Positions 32,787 through 41,196 of a stretch of 64,000 bases of DNA are shown piece by piece. This DNA comes from Burkholderiaceae bacterium (GTDB taxonomy: Bacteria; Pseudomonadota; Gammaproteobacteria; Burkholderiales; Burkholderiaceae_C), in assembly GCA_026125795.1 (NCBI GenBank), contig JAHCKM010000001.1:248001-312000 (forward strand), written 5' to 3'. A program made the translations under genes and the position numbers. The notes beneath the pieces are model-generated. The model was given only the letters and a program-made list of their open reading frames with translations, was not told the origin of the DNA and did no database searches. Position 1 is the first letter of the stretch. Each line of letters begins with the position of its first letter.

Positions 32787-34067
32787 TCAGGGATAGAAGA
32801 TCTCGATCGTGTAGCCGGTGAGCGGCCGCTCGGCCGACATCAGCAGCGCCTGCAGCGGCAGCTCCTGCTGCGGCGCGATGGTGGTGCGCGAGGCGCCCAG
32901 TTCGCCGGCGTTGAGCATGCGGCGCGACACGAGCGCGCCTGAGGCGTCGGTCAACGACAGGTCGATCGCAGGCGTCAGCAGCGGCGTGTCGCTGCGGTTG
33001 CGCAGCACCAGGGCCAGTCGGTACACCGGCCCGTCGTCGATGCGCGTCAGCCCGCTGGAGTCGACGCTGATCTGATCGATGCGGCGCAGCGGCTCGATGC
33101 GGCAATCGAACGGCGAACACAACGCCTGCACCAGCGAGCGCCATTGCGGCCAGTGCGCCACCACGGCGTCGCGCCGCGCCACCACGATCTGCGCCGCCAG
33201 CAGGAGTGCGAGTCCGAGCGCCGACACGGCCATCGCCGCGCGCACCCAGGGACGGCGCCAGCGCTCGGCCTTGTCGGCCTGCTGAACGAAAGTGAGCAGG
33301 CGCGAGTCGACCGCGTCGTCCAGAGCGGCCGGCTCGACCTCATCGATCGTGATGTCCACGCCGTCGGCGGCGGTGGCGGGCTCGGCCAGCTCACCGTCGC
33401 TGCGAAACAGCGCTTCGAACGAGTTCTCGTCCGCGCCGGCGGACTCGGCGGCGGCATCGGCCAGCGGCGCGGGCTCGTCGCGGATCTCGACGTCGCGCGC
33501 CGGCGCCGGTTGCGGCTCGGGCGCGGCCACGGGCGGGGTTCCGCGTGGCGCCGACCGGGGCGCGACCGTCGCGTCGTCGGGGGCCGCGGCCGCCGTGCCC
33601 TGGGGCGCGGGCGCGGAGGGCTTGAACGCTGGAGGGGCGGACGGCTGAAACGGTGCCGGCGCCGAAGGCTTGAACGCTGCCGGCGCCGAAGGTTTGAACG
33701 GCGCGGGCGCCGAGTGCTTGAACGGCGCTGGTGCGGCCGTCGCCCGTGCGGTCGGCGACGCCGCGGACGGCGTGGTGTCGCGCACCGCGGCGCGGGTGTC
33801 GAACTCCTGTTCCCACTGCGCGCCGTGCTGCGGCCGCGGGTTGCGGCGCGCCAGATCCTCGAGCACGCGCTGCGACGGCGAGGTCGTCGAATCGCCGGTT
33901 GCCGAGCGCAGCGCCGGAAATTCGCGCTCGAGATCGAACAATCCTTCGAAGGCGTTGAACACCTTGGCGCACCGGCCGCAGCGCACCCAGCCCTCGGACA
34001 CTTTCAGCTGGTCCTGCACGACACGGAACACTGTTTGGCAGACCGGGCAACGCGTGGCCAGGCTCAT
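32787..34067 (-). CDS. DUF3426 zinc-ribbon membrane protein
   Basis: The 426-residue protein has an N-terminal zinc ribbon of the MJ0042 type, with Cys7-X2-Cys10 and Cys30-X2-Cys33 (CPVCQTVFR, then GWVRCGRC). A long Pro/Ala-rich linker (about 80-200) holds five 8-residue repeats of the APAPFKPS type. One membrane helix follows (about 268-288, MAVSALGLALLLAAQIVV), then a C-terminal DUF3426 domain ending in GYTIEIFYP. It is found downstream of prmA in Burkholderiales. The function is unknown; a cytoplasmic zinc-ribbon sensor tied to a periplasmic domain is a reasonable guess. Confidence 0.88.
   Translation of the reverse strand: MSLATRCPVCQTVFRVVQDQLKVSEGWVRCGRCAKVFNAFEGLFDLEREFPALRSATGDSTTSPSQRVLEDLARRNPRPQHGAQWEQEFDTRAAVRDTTPSAASPTARATAAPAPFKHSAPAPFKPSAPAAFKPSAPAPFQPSAPPAFKPSAPAPQGTAAAAPDDATVAPRSAPRGTPPVAAPEPQPAPARDVEIRDEPAPLADAAAESAGADENSFEALFRSDGELAEPATAADGVDITIDEVEPAALDDAVDSRLLTFVQQADKAERWRRPWVRAAMAVSALGLALLLAAQIVVARRDAVVAHWPQWRSLVQALCSPFDCRIEPLRRIDQISVDSSGLTRIDDGPVYRLALVLRNRSDTPLLTPAIDLSLTDASGALVSRRMLNAGELGASRTTIAPQQELPLQALLMSAERPLTGYTIEIFYP
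33610..33729 (-). repeat. In-frame 24-bp tandem repeat (5 units) inside the DUF3426 gene
   Basis: Five 24-bp units with period exactly 24 encode the octapeptide series APFKPSAP and variants. Unit borders are 33610, 33634, 33658, 33682 and 33706. The repeat lies in the linker between the zinc ribbon and the membrane helix, so copy number can vary without breaking the frame. Confidence 0.85.
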
Positions 34068-34152
34068 CGCGGAACCTCGATGCTTCGCACTGCAGTGCGA
34101 GCCCCTGCGGGCGGCCGGGCGGGACTCATGCGGAAATCATGCCACGCGGGTG

Positions 34153-35055
34153 TCAGGCGCCGCGCCGCGCCGTCATGAGGATCCAGCCGTCTTCGGTGTC
34201 ATCCACCGACAGCTCGAGCCATGGTGCGTAGGCCTGCTGCAGGTCGGCGGCCTGCCGTTCCAGGATGCCGGCCAGCACGAGGCGGCCGCCCGCTGCAACG
34301 CGTGCGCTCAACAGCGGCGCCAGCACGCGCAGCGGTGTGGCCAGGATGTTGGCCAACACCAGTGCATAGGCGCCTTCGGCCAACTCGGGCGGGCAACAAC
34401 GCAGCGCGACGCGGTTGGCGTCTGCATTGGCGCGGGCCGCTTGGAGCGCCGCCGGGTCGATGTCGACCGCGTCGACGCCCTGGGCACCGTGCAGCGCCGC
34501 GGCGATTGCCAGCACGCCGGAGCCGCAGCCGTAGTCGAGCACGCGTGTCCATTGCGGTGCCAGCGCCGTCGCCTGTCGTGCAATCCAGCGCAGGCACATG
34601 CGCGTGGTCGGGTGCGTGCCGGTGCCGAACGCCAATCCGGGATCGAGGCGGATGACGCGCACCGCTTCGGCCGGCACGGCATGCCAGCTGGGCACGATCC
34701 AGAACGACTCGGTGACCGCCACCGGCTGGAACTGCGACTGCGTCAGCCGCACCCAGTCCTGTTCGGCCACCGGGCGCAGCGCCTCGAGTTGCAGCCCGTG
34801 GGTGCCGTGTTGTGCGACCAGCAGCGCCGCGGCGGTTTGTGCGTCGGCCTCCTGCGCGAACAGCGCGACGATGCGCGAGTGGTGCCAGGCATGGCGCGCC
34901 ACCGGCACGCCGGGCTCGCCGAACAGCGCTTGCTCCCGCGGGCCGGCGGCATCGGCGTCCTCGACCGACGCCGACAGCGCGTTCAATGCGTTGATCAATG
35001 TCTCGGTGAGCGGCTCGACGAGGGCCTCGTCGGCCCGCAGCACCAGCTCGAACAT
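34153..35055 (-). CDS. prmA: Ribosomal protein L11 methyltransferase
   Basis: The 300-residue enzyme trimethylates ribosomal protein L11. The N-terminal L11-binding domain (about 1-100) is followed by the SAM domain with LDPGLAFGTGTHPTTRMCLRWI (about 137-158), VLDYGCGSGVLAIAA (about 172-186) and VLANILATPLRVLAP. The ATG at 35055 gives the usual start MFELVL. It lies 17 bp after accC in accB-accC-prmA-DUF3426, a conserved order. E. coli PrmA is 293 residues. Confidence 0.96.
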   Translation of the reverse strand: MFELVLRADEALVEPLTETLINALNALSASVEDADAAGPREQALFGEPGVPVARHAWHHSRIVALFAQEADAQTAAALLVAQHGTHGLQLEALRPVAEQDWVRLTQSQFQPVAVTESFWIVPSWHAVPAEAVRVIRLDPGLAFGTGTHPTTRMCLRWIARQATALAPQWTRVLDYGCGSGVLAIAAALHGAQGVDAVDIDPAALQAARANADANRVALRCCPPELAEGAYALVLANILATPLRVLAPLLSARVAAGGRLVLAGILERQAADLQQAYAPWLELSVDDTEDGWILMTARRGA

Positions 35056-35072
35056 GCTTGCCGCCGCCTGCT

Positions 35073-36422
<1,350 letters not shown>

Positions 36423-36431
36423 GTGCTCGGC

Positions 36432-36530
36432 TCAATTGCGTTGGCGTGCTGCGCACGCAGTGCAACTTGGCTTCGCCGCAGCGCCTGCGGCGCTGTCGCC
36501 CCGATTGGCAATCAGGATCTTCTTGAACAT
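36432..36530 (-). repeat. Duplicated accC start, copy B: 32-codon mini-ORF
   Basis: On the minus strand an ATG at 36530 opens [12 protein letters not shown], then 20 unrelated Ala-rich residues, and stops at TGA 36434-36432, 9 nt before the accC ATG. The first 34 nt match the accC start except at five positions, each synonymous. The 11-nt leader block ATTGAGCCGAG just before this ATG is also repeated before the accC ATG. It could be a truncated duplicate (decaying) or a translated leader peptide. I cannot tell which from sequence alone. Confidence 0.8.
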
Positions 36531-36541
36531 GGCGCCTCGGC

Positions 36542-36727
36542 TCAATCGCCCCGCGCGCTGCGCGTGCAGGGCAATTCGGCCGCGGCCGACGGCGCAGGCG
36601 CGACGGCGCTTTTCGCCGCGGCGCCTGCGGCGCCATGGTGAACACTGCACCTGCGCGAGCGCAGGTGAGCGTTCCGCCGCGCACCGGCGTGGACGCCTCG
36701 ATGGGCGATCAAGATCTTCTTGAGCAT
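36542..36727 (-). repeat. Duplicated accC start, copy C: 61-codon mini-ORF
   Basis: On the minus strand an ATG at 36727 opens MLKKILIAHRG, then a 50-residue Ala/Arg-rich tail ending at TGA 36544-36542, 11 nt before copy B. It starts 19 nt after the accB stop, with GCGGAA as a possible Shine-Dalgarno. Internal parts match copy B: GCGCCGCAGGCGC and GCGGCGAA near the middle, and an ATTGAGCCGAG end block. It also holds a perfect stem, CACCTGCGC-GA-GCGCAGGTG, at 36648-36667. The accB-accC gap therefore consists almost wholly of these two units. Confidence 0.78.
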
Positions 36728-36746
36728 GGAGTTCCGCTGGCGAGGC

Positions 36747-37232
36747 CTATTCGATGACCAGCAGCGGTTGGTCGAACTCCACCGCTTGGCCGTTCTCGAC
36801 CAGGATCTTCGTGACCGTGCCGTCCTTGTCGGCGTCGATCTCGTTCATGATCTTCATCGCCTCGATGATGCAGATCGGGTCGCCTTCCTTGACCGCGTGG
36901 CCCACCTCCACCAGCGGCTTGGCACCCGGCGCCGACGAGCGATAGAAGGTGCCCACCATCGGCGAGCGCACCACGTGGCCCGTCTCGGACACGGCGGCGG
37001 GAGCGGCAGCCTGGGTGGTGGGCGCGGCCATCGGCAGCGGCATCGGTGCCAATGCGGGCGCAGCCATCGGTGCGGCAGCGCCTTGCGCGGGCACCCATTG
37101 TCCCGGCGGCCGCGCAGCGCCCGGATCGGCCTTGACGATGCGCACCTTGCCGTCGGCTTCGGTGATTTCGAGTTCGGAGATGTTCGACTCGGAGACCAGG
37201 TCGACCAGCGTCTTCAGCTTTCTCAGGTCCAC
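36747..37232 (-). CDS. accB: Acetyl-CoA carboxylase, biotin carboxyl carrier protein
   Basis: The 161-residue carrier has the N-terminal segment [23 protein letters not shown], an Ala/Pro linker (about 48-80) and a biotinyl domain (about 85-161) with the biotinylated Lys127 in [10 protein letters not shown] chose GTG at 37232 because AGGAGG lies 7 nt upstream and it is the normal family start position. aroQ, which often lies just upstream of accB in relatives, is absent: the next gene is a thioredoxin-like gene across a 269-bp gap. Confidence 0.96.
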   Translation of the reverse strand: MDLRKLKTLVDLVSESNISELEITEADGKVRIVKADPGAARPPGQWVPAQGAAAPMAAPALAPMPLPMAAPTTQAAAPAAVSETGHVVRSPMVGTFYRSSAPGAKPLVEVGHAVKEGDPICIIEAMKIMNEIDADKDGTVTKILVENGQAVEFDQPLLVIE

Positions 37233-37408
37233 GGAAAAGCCTCCTGGCTGCGGCAAAGCGGCCGTCGCGCGGCGGCGCCATCGTCGTTCAACTGGCGTCG
37301 TACTTCCATCAAAACCCAACCTCGTCTGAATCGGGCGCGGGCCCGACGCACTCGCTGATGTCGCTCTTGTTGTCGTTCGGGCGGAGGTGGCAGAGCCTGA
37401 CCCCACCG

Positions 37409-37427
37409 GAGTGCGGGGCGCACTCTA
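37409..37427 (-). promoter_or_regulatory. Candidate accB promoter with overlapping inverted repeat
   Basis: On the minus strand TAGAGT (37427-37422) is a -10-like hexamer. It overlaps a perfect inverted repeat, GAGTGCG-(3 nt)-CGCACTC (37409-37425). An operator for fatty-acid control or a leader hairpin are both possible. No -35 box could be fixed. The remainder of the 37233-37501 gap shows only AT-poor sequence and the accB Shine-Dalgarno. Confidence 0.35.
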
Positions 37428-37501
37428 GCGGATTTCAGCGCATTTGGACGCCGTTGACGCAAAAATGCAGCGCCGAGCGCGCGAGAACCGGCAACTGCGA
37501 T

Positions 37502-38041
37502 TCAGCTTGCGTTTGCCGGCGTGACCTCGGCGGCCCACCGGGCGAGATCCTCGACGGTGGTCTCGCCGAGCTTGCGCTGCCGCGGGCGGCCCAGCGCATC
37601 GAGCACCAGGGTGAACGGCAGGCCGCCTTTGTCGTTGCCCATCGCGCGCTGCCACTCCAGGCCATCGACGCCAGCCATTGCGACGGTCAACTCGAGCTTG
37701 AAGCGCGTGATGAACTCCAGGACCGGCACCGGCTGATCGACCGCCAGTGCCAGCACCTGCCAGCCACGCGCCGCATGCTCGCGCTGAAAGCGCTGCAGCG
37801 CTGGCAACTCGCGGATGCATGGCACGCACCACGTGGCCCAGAAGTTGATCAATAAAGGCTTGCCACGAAAGTCAGCCATCACCAGCTTGCCACCTTCGGG
37901 GCGCTCGAACTGCATGCTCCACAACGCCGACGCGACATCGTCCGCGGGCCTCTTCCAGCGGTGCCAGGCCACTGCGGCGCCTCCCATGGCGGCGCCGGCA
38001 CCGACCGCCGCGGCGAGCAGCCGACGCCGGACCGGCGTCAT
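37502..38041 (-). CDS. TlpA-like thiol:disulfide oxidoreductase
   Basis: The 179-residue exported or membrane-anchored thioredoxin-fold protein has an N-terminal signal or anchor (about 8-26, Ala/Gly-rich) and a redox site WCVPC (about 71-75) in FWATWCVPCIRELPAL. The cis-Pro block is GLPFTLVLDALG. TlpA/ResA-type proteins reduce disulfides in the periplasm, often for cytochrome c or copper-site maturation; the partner here is unknown. The ATG overlaps the stop of the upstream hypothetical gene (ATGA). Confidence 0.88.
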   Translation of the reverse strand: MTPVRRRLLAAAVGAGAAMGGAAVAWHRWKRPADDVASALWSMQFERPEGGKLVMADFRGKPLLINFWATWCVPCIRELPALQRFQREHAARGWQVLALAVDQPVPVLEFITRFKLELTVAMAGVDGLEWQRAMGNDKGGLPFTLVLDALGRPRQRKLGETTVEDLARWAAEVTPANAS

Positions 38042-38622
38042 GATCCCACCTGGAGCAGCCGCTGCAGCGCCGGCACATCGCCGCGCCACGTGCGGCCACG
38101 CGCATCGGGTTTGAGGCCGCCGCGCAGGTCGTCGCGGTCGAGCACGTGCAGGAAGATCGCGACGCTTTCGCCGAGTGCCGCGCAATGCGCGTCGACGCGC
38201 AGCAGATCGGGCCCATCGGGCTGGCCCACGGGGTCGTAGTCGATGCGCCGGTCGAGAAGTTCGATTTCGGCCGCTTTGGGGTCGTCGCAGTACAGCTCGA
38301 TCTGCACCGCCGAGCGTCGCGTGGCCGTGCCGCGCCAGACGGCGCCGGTCAAGTGCGGTCGAAAAGCCTGCAGCCGTTCCATCCACTGCAGCGCGAGCTC
38401 GCGCAGCGCGAGCAACTCGCCGGGCTGGGTGTCGGCCTGGAACAGCGACAGGTAATCGCGCACCTCGTCTTCGATCGCCTCGTTGCTCGGCAATTCGGTG
38501 CGGCGGCCCTGGCGCCGCGACAGCTCGCGTGCCGCCTTGCGCTTGGCGGCGCCGTACTCGAGCCCGTCGTCGACCACCAGCCGGGCCGCCGCCTGCGCGA
38601 TGTCGTCGGTTGCGCTGCCCAT
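38038..38622 (-). CDS. Conserved hypothetical protein
   Basis: The 194-residue cytoplasmic-looking protein has a helical N-terminal half (KRKAARELSRRQGRRTELPSNEAIEDEVRDYL). The C-terminal half holds GAVWRGTATRRSAVQIELYCDDPKAAEIELLDRRIDYD and LKPDARGRTWRGDVPAL, which loosely resemble a small nucleotidyltransferase-type fold. I do not recognise a characterised family and do not assign a function. It is coupled to the TlpA-like gene by a 4-bp overlap. A -10-like TAGAAT ends 7 nt before its ATG. Confidence 0.7.
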   Translation of the reverse strand: MGSATDDIAQAAARLVVDDGLEYGAAKRKAARELSRRQGRRTELPSNEAIEDEVRDYLSLFQADTQPGELLALRELALQWMERLQAFRPHLTGAVWRGTATRRSAVQIELYCDDPKAAEIELLDRRIDYDPVGQPDGPDLLRVDAHCAALGESVAIFLHVLDRDDLRGGLKPDARGRTWRGDVPALQRLLQVGS

Positions 38623-38629
38623 GGCAGTG

Positions 38630-38635
38630 ATTCTA
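38630..38635 (-). promoter_or_regulatory. Candidate -10 box for a leaderless transcript
   Basis: On the minus strand TAGAAT is followed by 7 nt and then the ATG of the hypothetical gene at 38622. No Shine-Dalgarno sequence fits in that space. The only TTGGAC upstream is 24 bp away, too far for a standard -35. Confidence 0.4.
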
Positions 38636-38672
38636 GGCAGCCGCCGCAGCGATCCACCCGTCCAACCGGCAA

Positions 38673-39404
38673 TCAGGGCAATTCGACGTCACCCATGCGG
38701 GCGACGATCGTCGCCGTGCGCCCGCTGACATAGGCCGAGCCGGGGTTGCGCTCGAAGCGCTTGGGCGCCGGCAGCATCACGGCAAGGCGTGCCGCCGCCC
38801 ACGGCCCGAGGCGCGCCGCATCGACGCGGTGGTAGTGCCGCGCCGCGGCCTGTGCGCCGAATACGCCTTCGCCCCATTCCACGTTGTTCAGATAGATCTC
38901 CAGGATGCGCCGCTTGTCGAGCAGAGTCTCCAGCGCCCAGGTGATGACGAACTCCTGTGCCTTGCGCGGCAGGGTGCGCTCGCCGCTGAGGAACAGGTTC
39001 TTCGCGAGTTGCTGCGTGATGGTCGAGCCCCCGACGACCTTGGGCGGTCCCTTCCGGCGCGGGTCTCTGGCGGTGCGGCGCTCGTGCAGCGTCTGCGCGC
39101 GCTGGTTGCGGTCCCAGGCGCGCTCGATCGCCTCCCATTCGACACCCGAGTGGTCGACGAAGCCGGCGTCCTCGCTGGCGACCACGGCGCGTTTGAGGTC
39201 GTCGGCGATCCGGTTGGCGTCAACCCATTGTTGGCTCCATGCGATGCGCCCGCGCTCGTGCCACAGGCGCCAGATCTCGCTGCGCTGGAACGTGGTCGAC
39301 TGGGGATCTATCCAGCGCATCAGCGCGACGCGTGCCACGAAGTAGGCCTGCAGGCTGAGCAACGCCACCGCCACCAGCACCAACAAACGCAGCAGGTGGC
39401 GCAT
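38673..39404 (-). CDS. mtgA: Monofunctional peptidoglycan glycosyltransferase
   Basis: The 243-residue GT51 enzyme polymerises lipid II. It has an N-terminal membrane anchor (about 3-24), the catalytic block VVASEDAGFVDHSGVEWEAI (catalytic Glu), GGSTITQQLAKNLFLSGERT and the block LETLLDKRRILEIYLNNVEWGEGVFG. Start ATG at 39404 shares one base with the aroE stop (TGATG), so it is translated in coupling with aroE. An Arg/Lys-rich insert (about 105-120) sits between motifs 1 and 2. Confidence 0.95.
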   Translation of the reverse strand: MRHLLRLLVLVAVALLSLQAYFVARVALMRWIDPQSTTFQRSEIWRLWHERGRIAWSQQWVDANRIADDLKRAVVASEDAGFVDHSGVEWEAIERAWDRNQRAQTLHERRTARDPRRKGPPKVVGGSTITQQLAKNLFLSGERTLPRKAQEFVITWALETLLDKRRILEIYLNNVEWGEGVFGAQAAARHYHRVDAARLGPWAAARLAVMLPAPKRFERNPGSAYVSGRTATIVARMGDVELP

Positions 39405-40267
39405 CAAACGTCGCCTCGCGCCATGTGTTCGCGCAGGGCGTGCAGCACCGGCGCGGTCAGCGGGCGCACGCCGCGCCAGACGAGAAACGCCTCGGCGGCC
39501 TGTTCGACCAGCATGCCGAGGCCGTCGCGGCCACGGGCGCCGTGGGTTTGCGCCCAGGCGATGAACGGTTGAGCCGCTGGCCCGTACATCAGGTCGACGG
39601 CCAAGCTGCCCGGGCGCAGAACCGCGGGTGCCACCGGCGCCTCGATGCCGCTGACGCTGCTCGCGCTGCTGTTGACCACCAAGTCGAAGCGTTCGCCGCA
39701 GTCCGCCAACCCGGCGGCAGCCAACCTGGCCTGCGGCAGCGCGTCACGATGTCGCTCGACCAGCGCGACCGCGCGTGCCAGCGTGCGGTTGGCCACCACG
39801 ATCTCCTGCGCGCCGGCTTCGACCAACGGACCCAGCACGCCCGCGGCGGCGCCGCCCGCACCGATCAGCAGCACGCGCGCGCCCACGAGGTCGAAATCAG
39901 CGTTGTGTTGCAAATCGCGCACCAGACCGATACCGTCGGTGTTGTCCGCGCTCCAACCGTCGGCATCGAAGCACAACACGTTGGCGGCCTGGGCCAAGGC
40001 CGCACGGTCGCTGATGCGCATCGCCAGGCGCGGCGCCTCGAACTTGAACGGAATGGTCACGTTGCAGCCGCGTGCCGGGCCGCAGCCGTCTTCTTGTGAT
40101 GCCGCGAACGTGCGCACGGCGGCCTCGAAGGCGTCCATCGGGCACGAAACCCGCCCGTAGCGGATGTCCTGCCCGGTCTGGCGCGCGAACTCGGCATGGA
40201 TGAACGGAGAGCGGCTGTGCGCCACCGGGTTGCCGAGCACTGCGTAGCGGTCCGGCCCTGCGCTCAT
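39404..40267 (-). CDS. aroE: Shikimate dehydrogenase
   Basis: The 287-residue enzyme reduces 3-dehydroshikimate with NADPH in aromatic amino-acid synthesis. It has the substrate block YAVLGNPVAHSRSPFIH, catalytic Lys in NVTIPFKF, DNTDGIGLVRDL with the catalytic Asp, the NADP loop LLIGAGGAAAGVL and the basic NRT segment. I chose the ATG at 40267 because the family starts at YAVLGNP; the upstream in-frame stretch is the 77-bp junction repeat. The gene is coupled to mtgA. Confidence 0.96.
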   Translation of the reverse strand: MSAGPDRYAVLGNPVAHSRSPFIHAEFARQTGQDIRYGRVSCPMDAFEAAVRTFAASQEDGCGPARGCNVTIPFKFEAPRLAMRISDRAALAQAANVLCFDADGWSADNTDGIGLVRDLQHNADFDLVGARVLLIGAGGAAAGVLGPLVEAGAQEIVVANRTLARAVALVERHRDALPQARLAAAGLADCGERFDLVVNSSASSVSGIEAPVAPAVLRPGSLAVDLMYGPAAQPFIAWAQTHGARGRDGLGMLVEQAAEAFLVWRGVRPLTAPVLHALREHMARGDV

Positions 40268-40340
40268 CCAACCCCCTCGGCACTGCGGGCCATTCCCCCG
40301 AGGGGGAGCGAGCGCCTTCGGAGCGGCCGTGCGACGCTCA
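40264..40340 (-). repeat. 77-bp stop-to-start junction repeat, copy 2
   Basis: On the minus strand the element runs from the TGA of the TonB-like gene to the ATGA of aroE and aligns without gaps with copy 1 at 11076-11152. It has the same GCACGGCCGCTCCGAAG block, CCCCC-TC-GGGGG stem and distal AGGGGG. Being the same length, and bounded by stop and start in both places, it behaves as a unit that fits between two genes of an operon. Confidence 0.75.
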
Positions 40341-41195
40341 TTGCGGCACTGCGCTGAGTGGAGTGGTCGCCAGCCCCTCTTCACGCGTGAAGCGAAAGCG
40401 CGACGTGACGACGATCTGGTCGGCCTGCGCCTTCATCGCCGACGTGAACGGACCGAACGGTGAGGCCGCGTGCACGATCGCGATCGCGCGTCGATCGAGG
40501 AAGCGCGACTTCGACGGGTAGACGATGTCGGCTTCGACGACGCGGCCGGCAGCGTCAACGGTGACGTTCATGGTGAGCTCGCCGTAGAGCTTCTTGCCCT
40601 GGTACTCAGGGAAGTCGCGCGTGCCGCGCTCCTCGATCTTGCGGCGCAGCGCGTCGTAATAGACCGCGTACACCTCCTCACGCGTGGCCGGGCTGATGTA
40701 GCGCTTTTTCGGTCGCGCATTCTCGTCGTTGATGCGTTTCTCGATCTCCGCCAGCAGCTTCAGCAACTGGCGGCGGCGCTCTTCCTGCTCGCGCTCCTGC
40801 GGCGTGCCCGATTCGCGCCGGGGGTCCGGCGGCGGCAACATCGCAACTTGGCGCCGCACCTGGGCCAGCAGCTGGTGCTGCTGCTCCATCATCTGTTCGA
40901 CCTTGCGTCGCGCCTCCTGCGGCGAGTCGCCCAGCTCGACCGTGGCCGCCGCCGGCAGCGGCGTCGTGGCGCGACCCTTGTCGGCTTCTCCGCCGCCGGC
41001 CAAGTTGGCCTGAGCGATCGCCTGCGCCTTGGTCGGTCGCTCGTTGGAACGCGCGTTGACCAGGATCACCTCGAGCGGCGTGTCCTTGAACGTGCGTTCG
41101 AAGCGCTGTGGGTCGGCGATGCGAAACGCCAGCAGCCCGCCGTGCGCGCCCAGCGACACGATCAGGGCCCATTGCAGCGTGCTCAGCTTGGCCAT
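40338..41195 (-). CDS. TonB-like energy transducer protein
   Basis: The 285-residue inner-membrane protein has one N-terminal membrane segment (about 7-24, LQWALIVSLGAHGGLLAF), a long charged coiled-coil-prone middle (about 95-165, many Glu/Gln/Arg) and a C-terminal TonB-type domain (about 200-265: LYGELTMNVTVDAAGRVVEADIVYPS, then AIAIVHAASPFGPF). TonB links the inner-membrane proton gradient to outer-membrane transporters; ExbB/ExbD are not nearby. The ATG lies 1 bp after the RNB gene stop. Confidence 0.83.
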   Translation of the reverse strand: MAKLSTLQWALIVSLGAHGGLLAFRIADPQRFERTFKDTPLEVILVNARSNERPTKAQAIAQANLAGGGEADKGRATTPLPAAATVELGDSPQEARRKVEQMMEQQHQLLAQVRRQVAMLPPPDPRRESGTPQEREQEERRRQLLKLLAEIEKRINDENARPKKRYISPATREEVYAVYYDALRRKIEERGTRDFPEYQGKKLYGELTMNVTVDAAGRVVEADIVYPSKSRFLDRRAIAIVHAASPFGPFTSAMKAQADQIVVTSRFRFTREEGLATTPLSAVPQ

Positions 41196-41196
41196 G

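Noticed and set aside
33610-33729. Five regular 24-bp repeats considered as a CRISPR-like array
   Set aside because: Units are contiguous without spacers, in frame inside a gene, and encode a repeated octapeptide.
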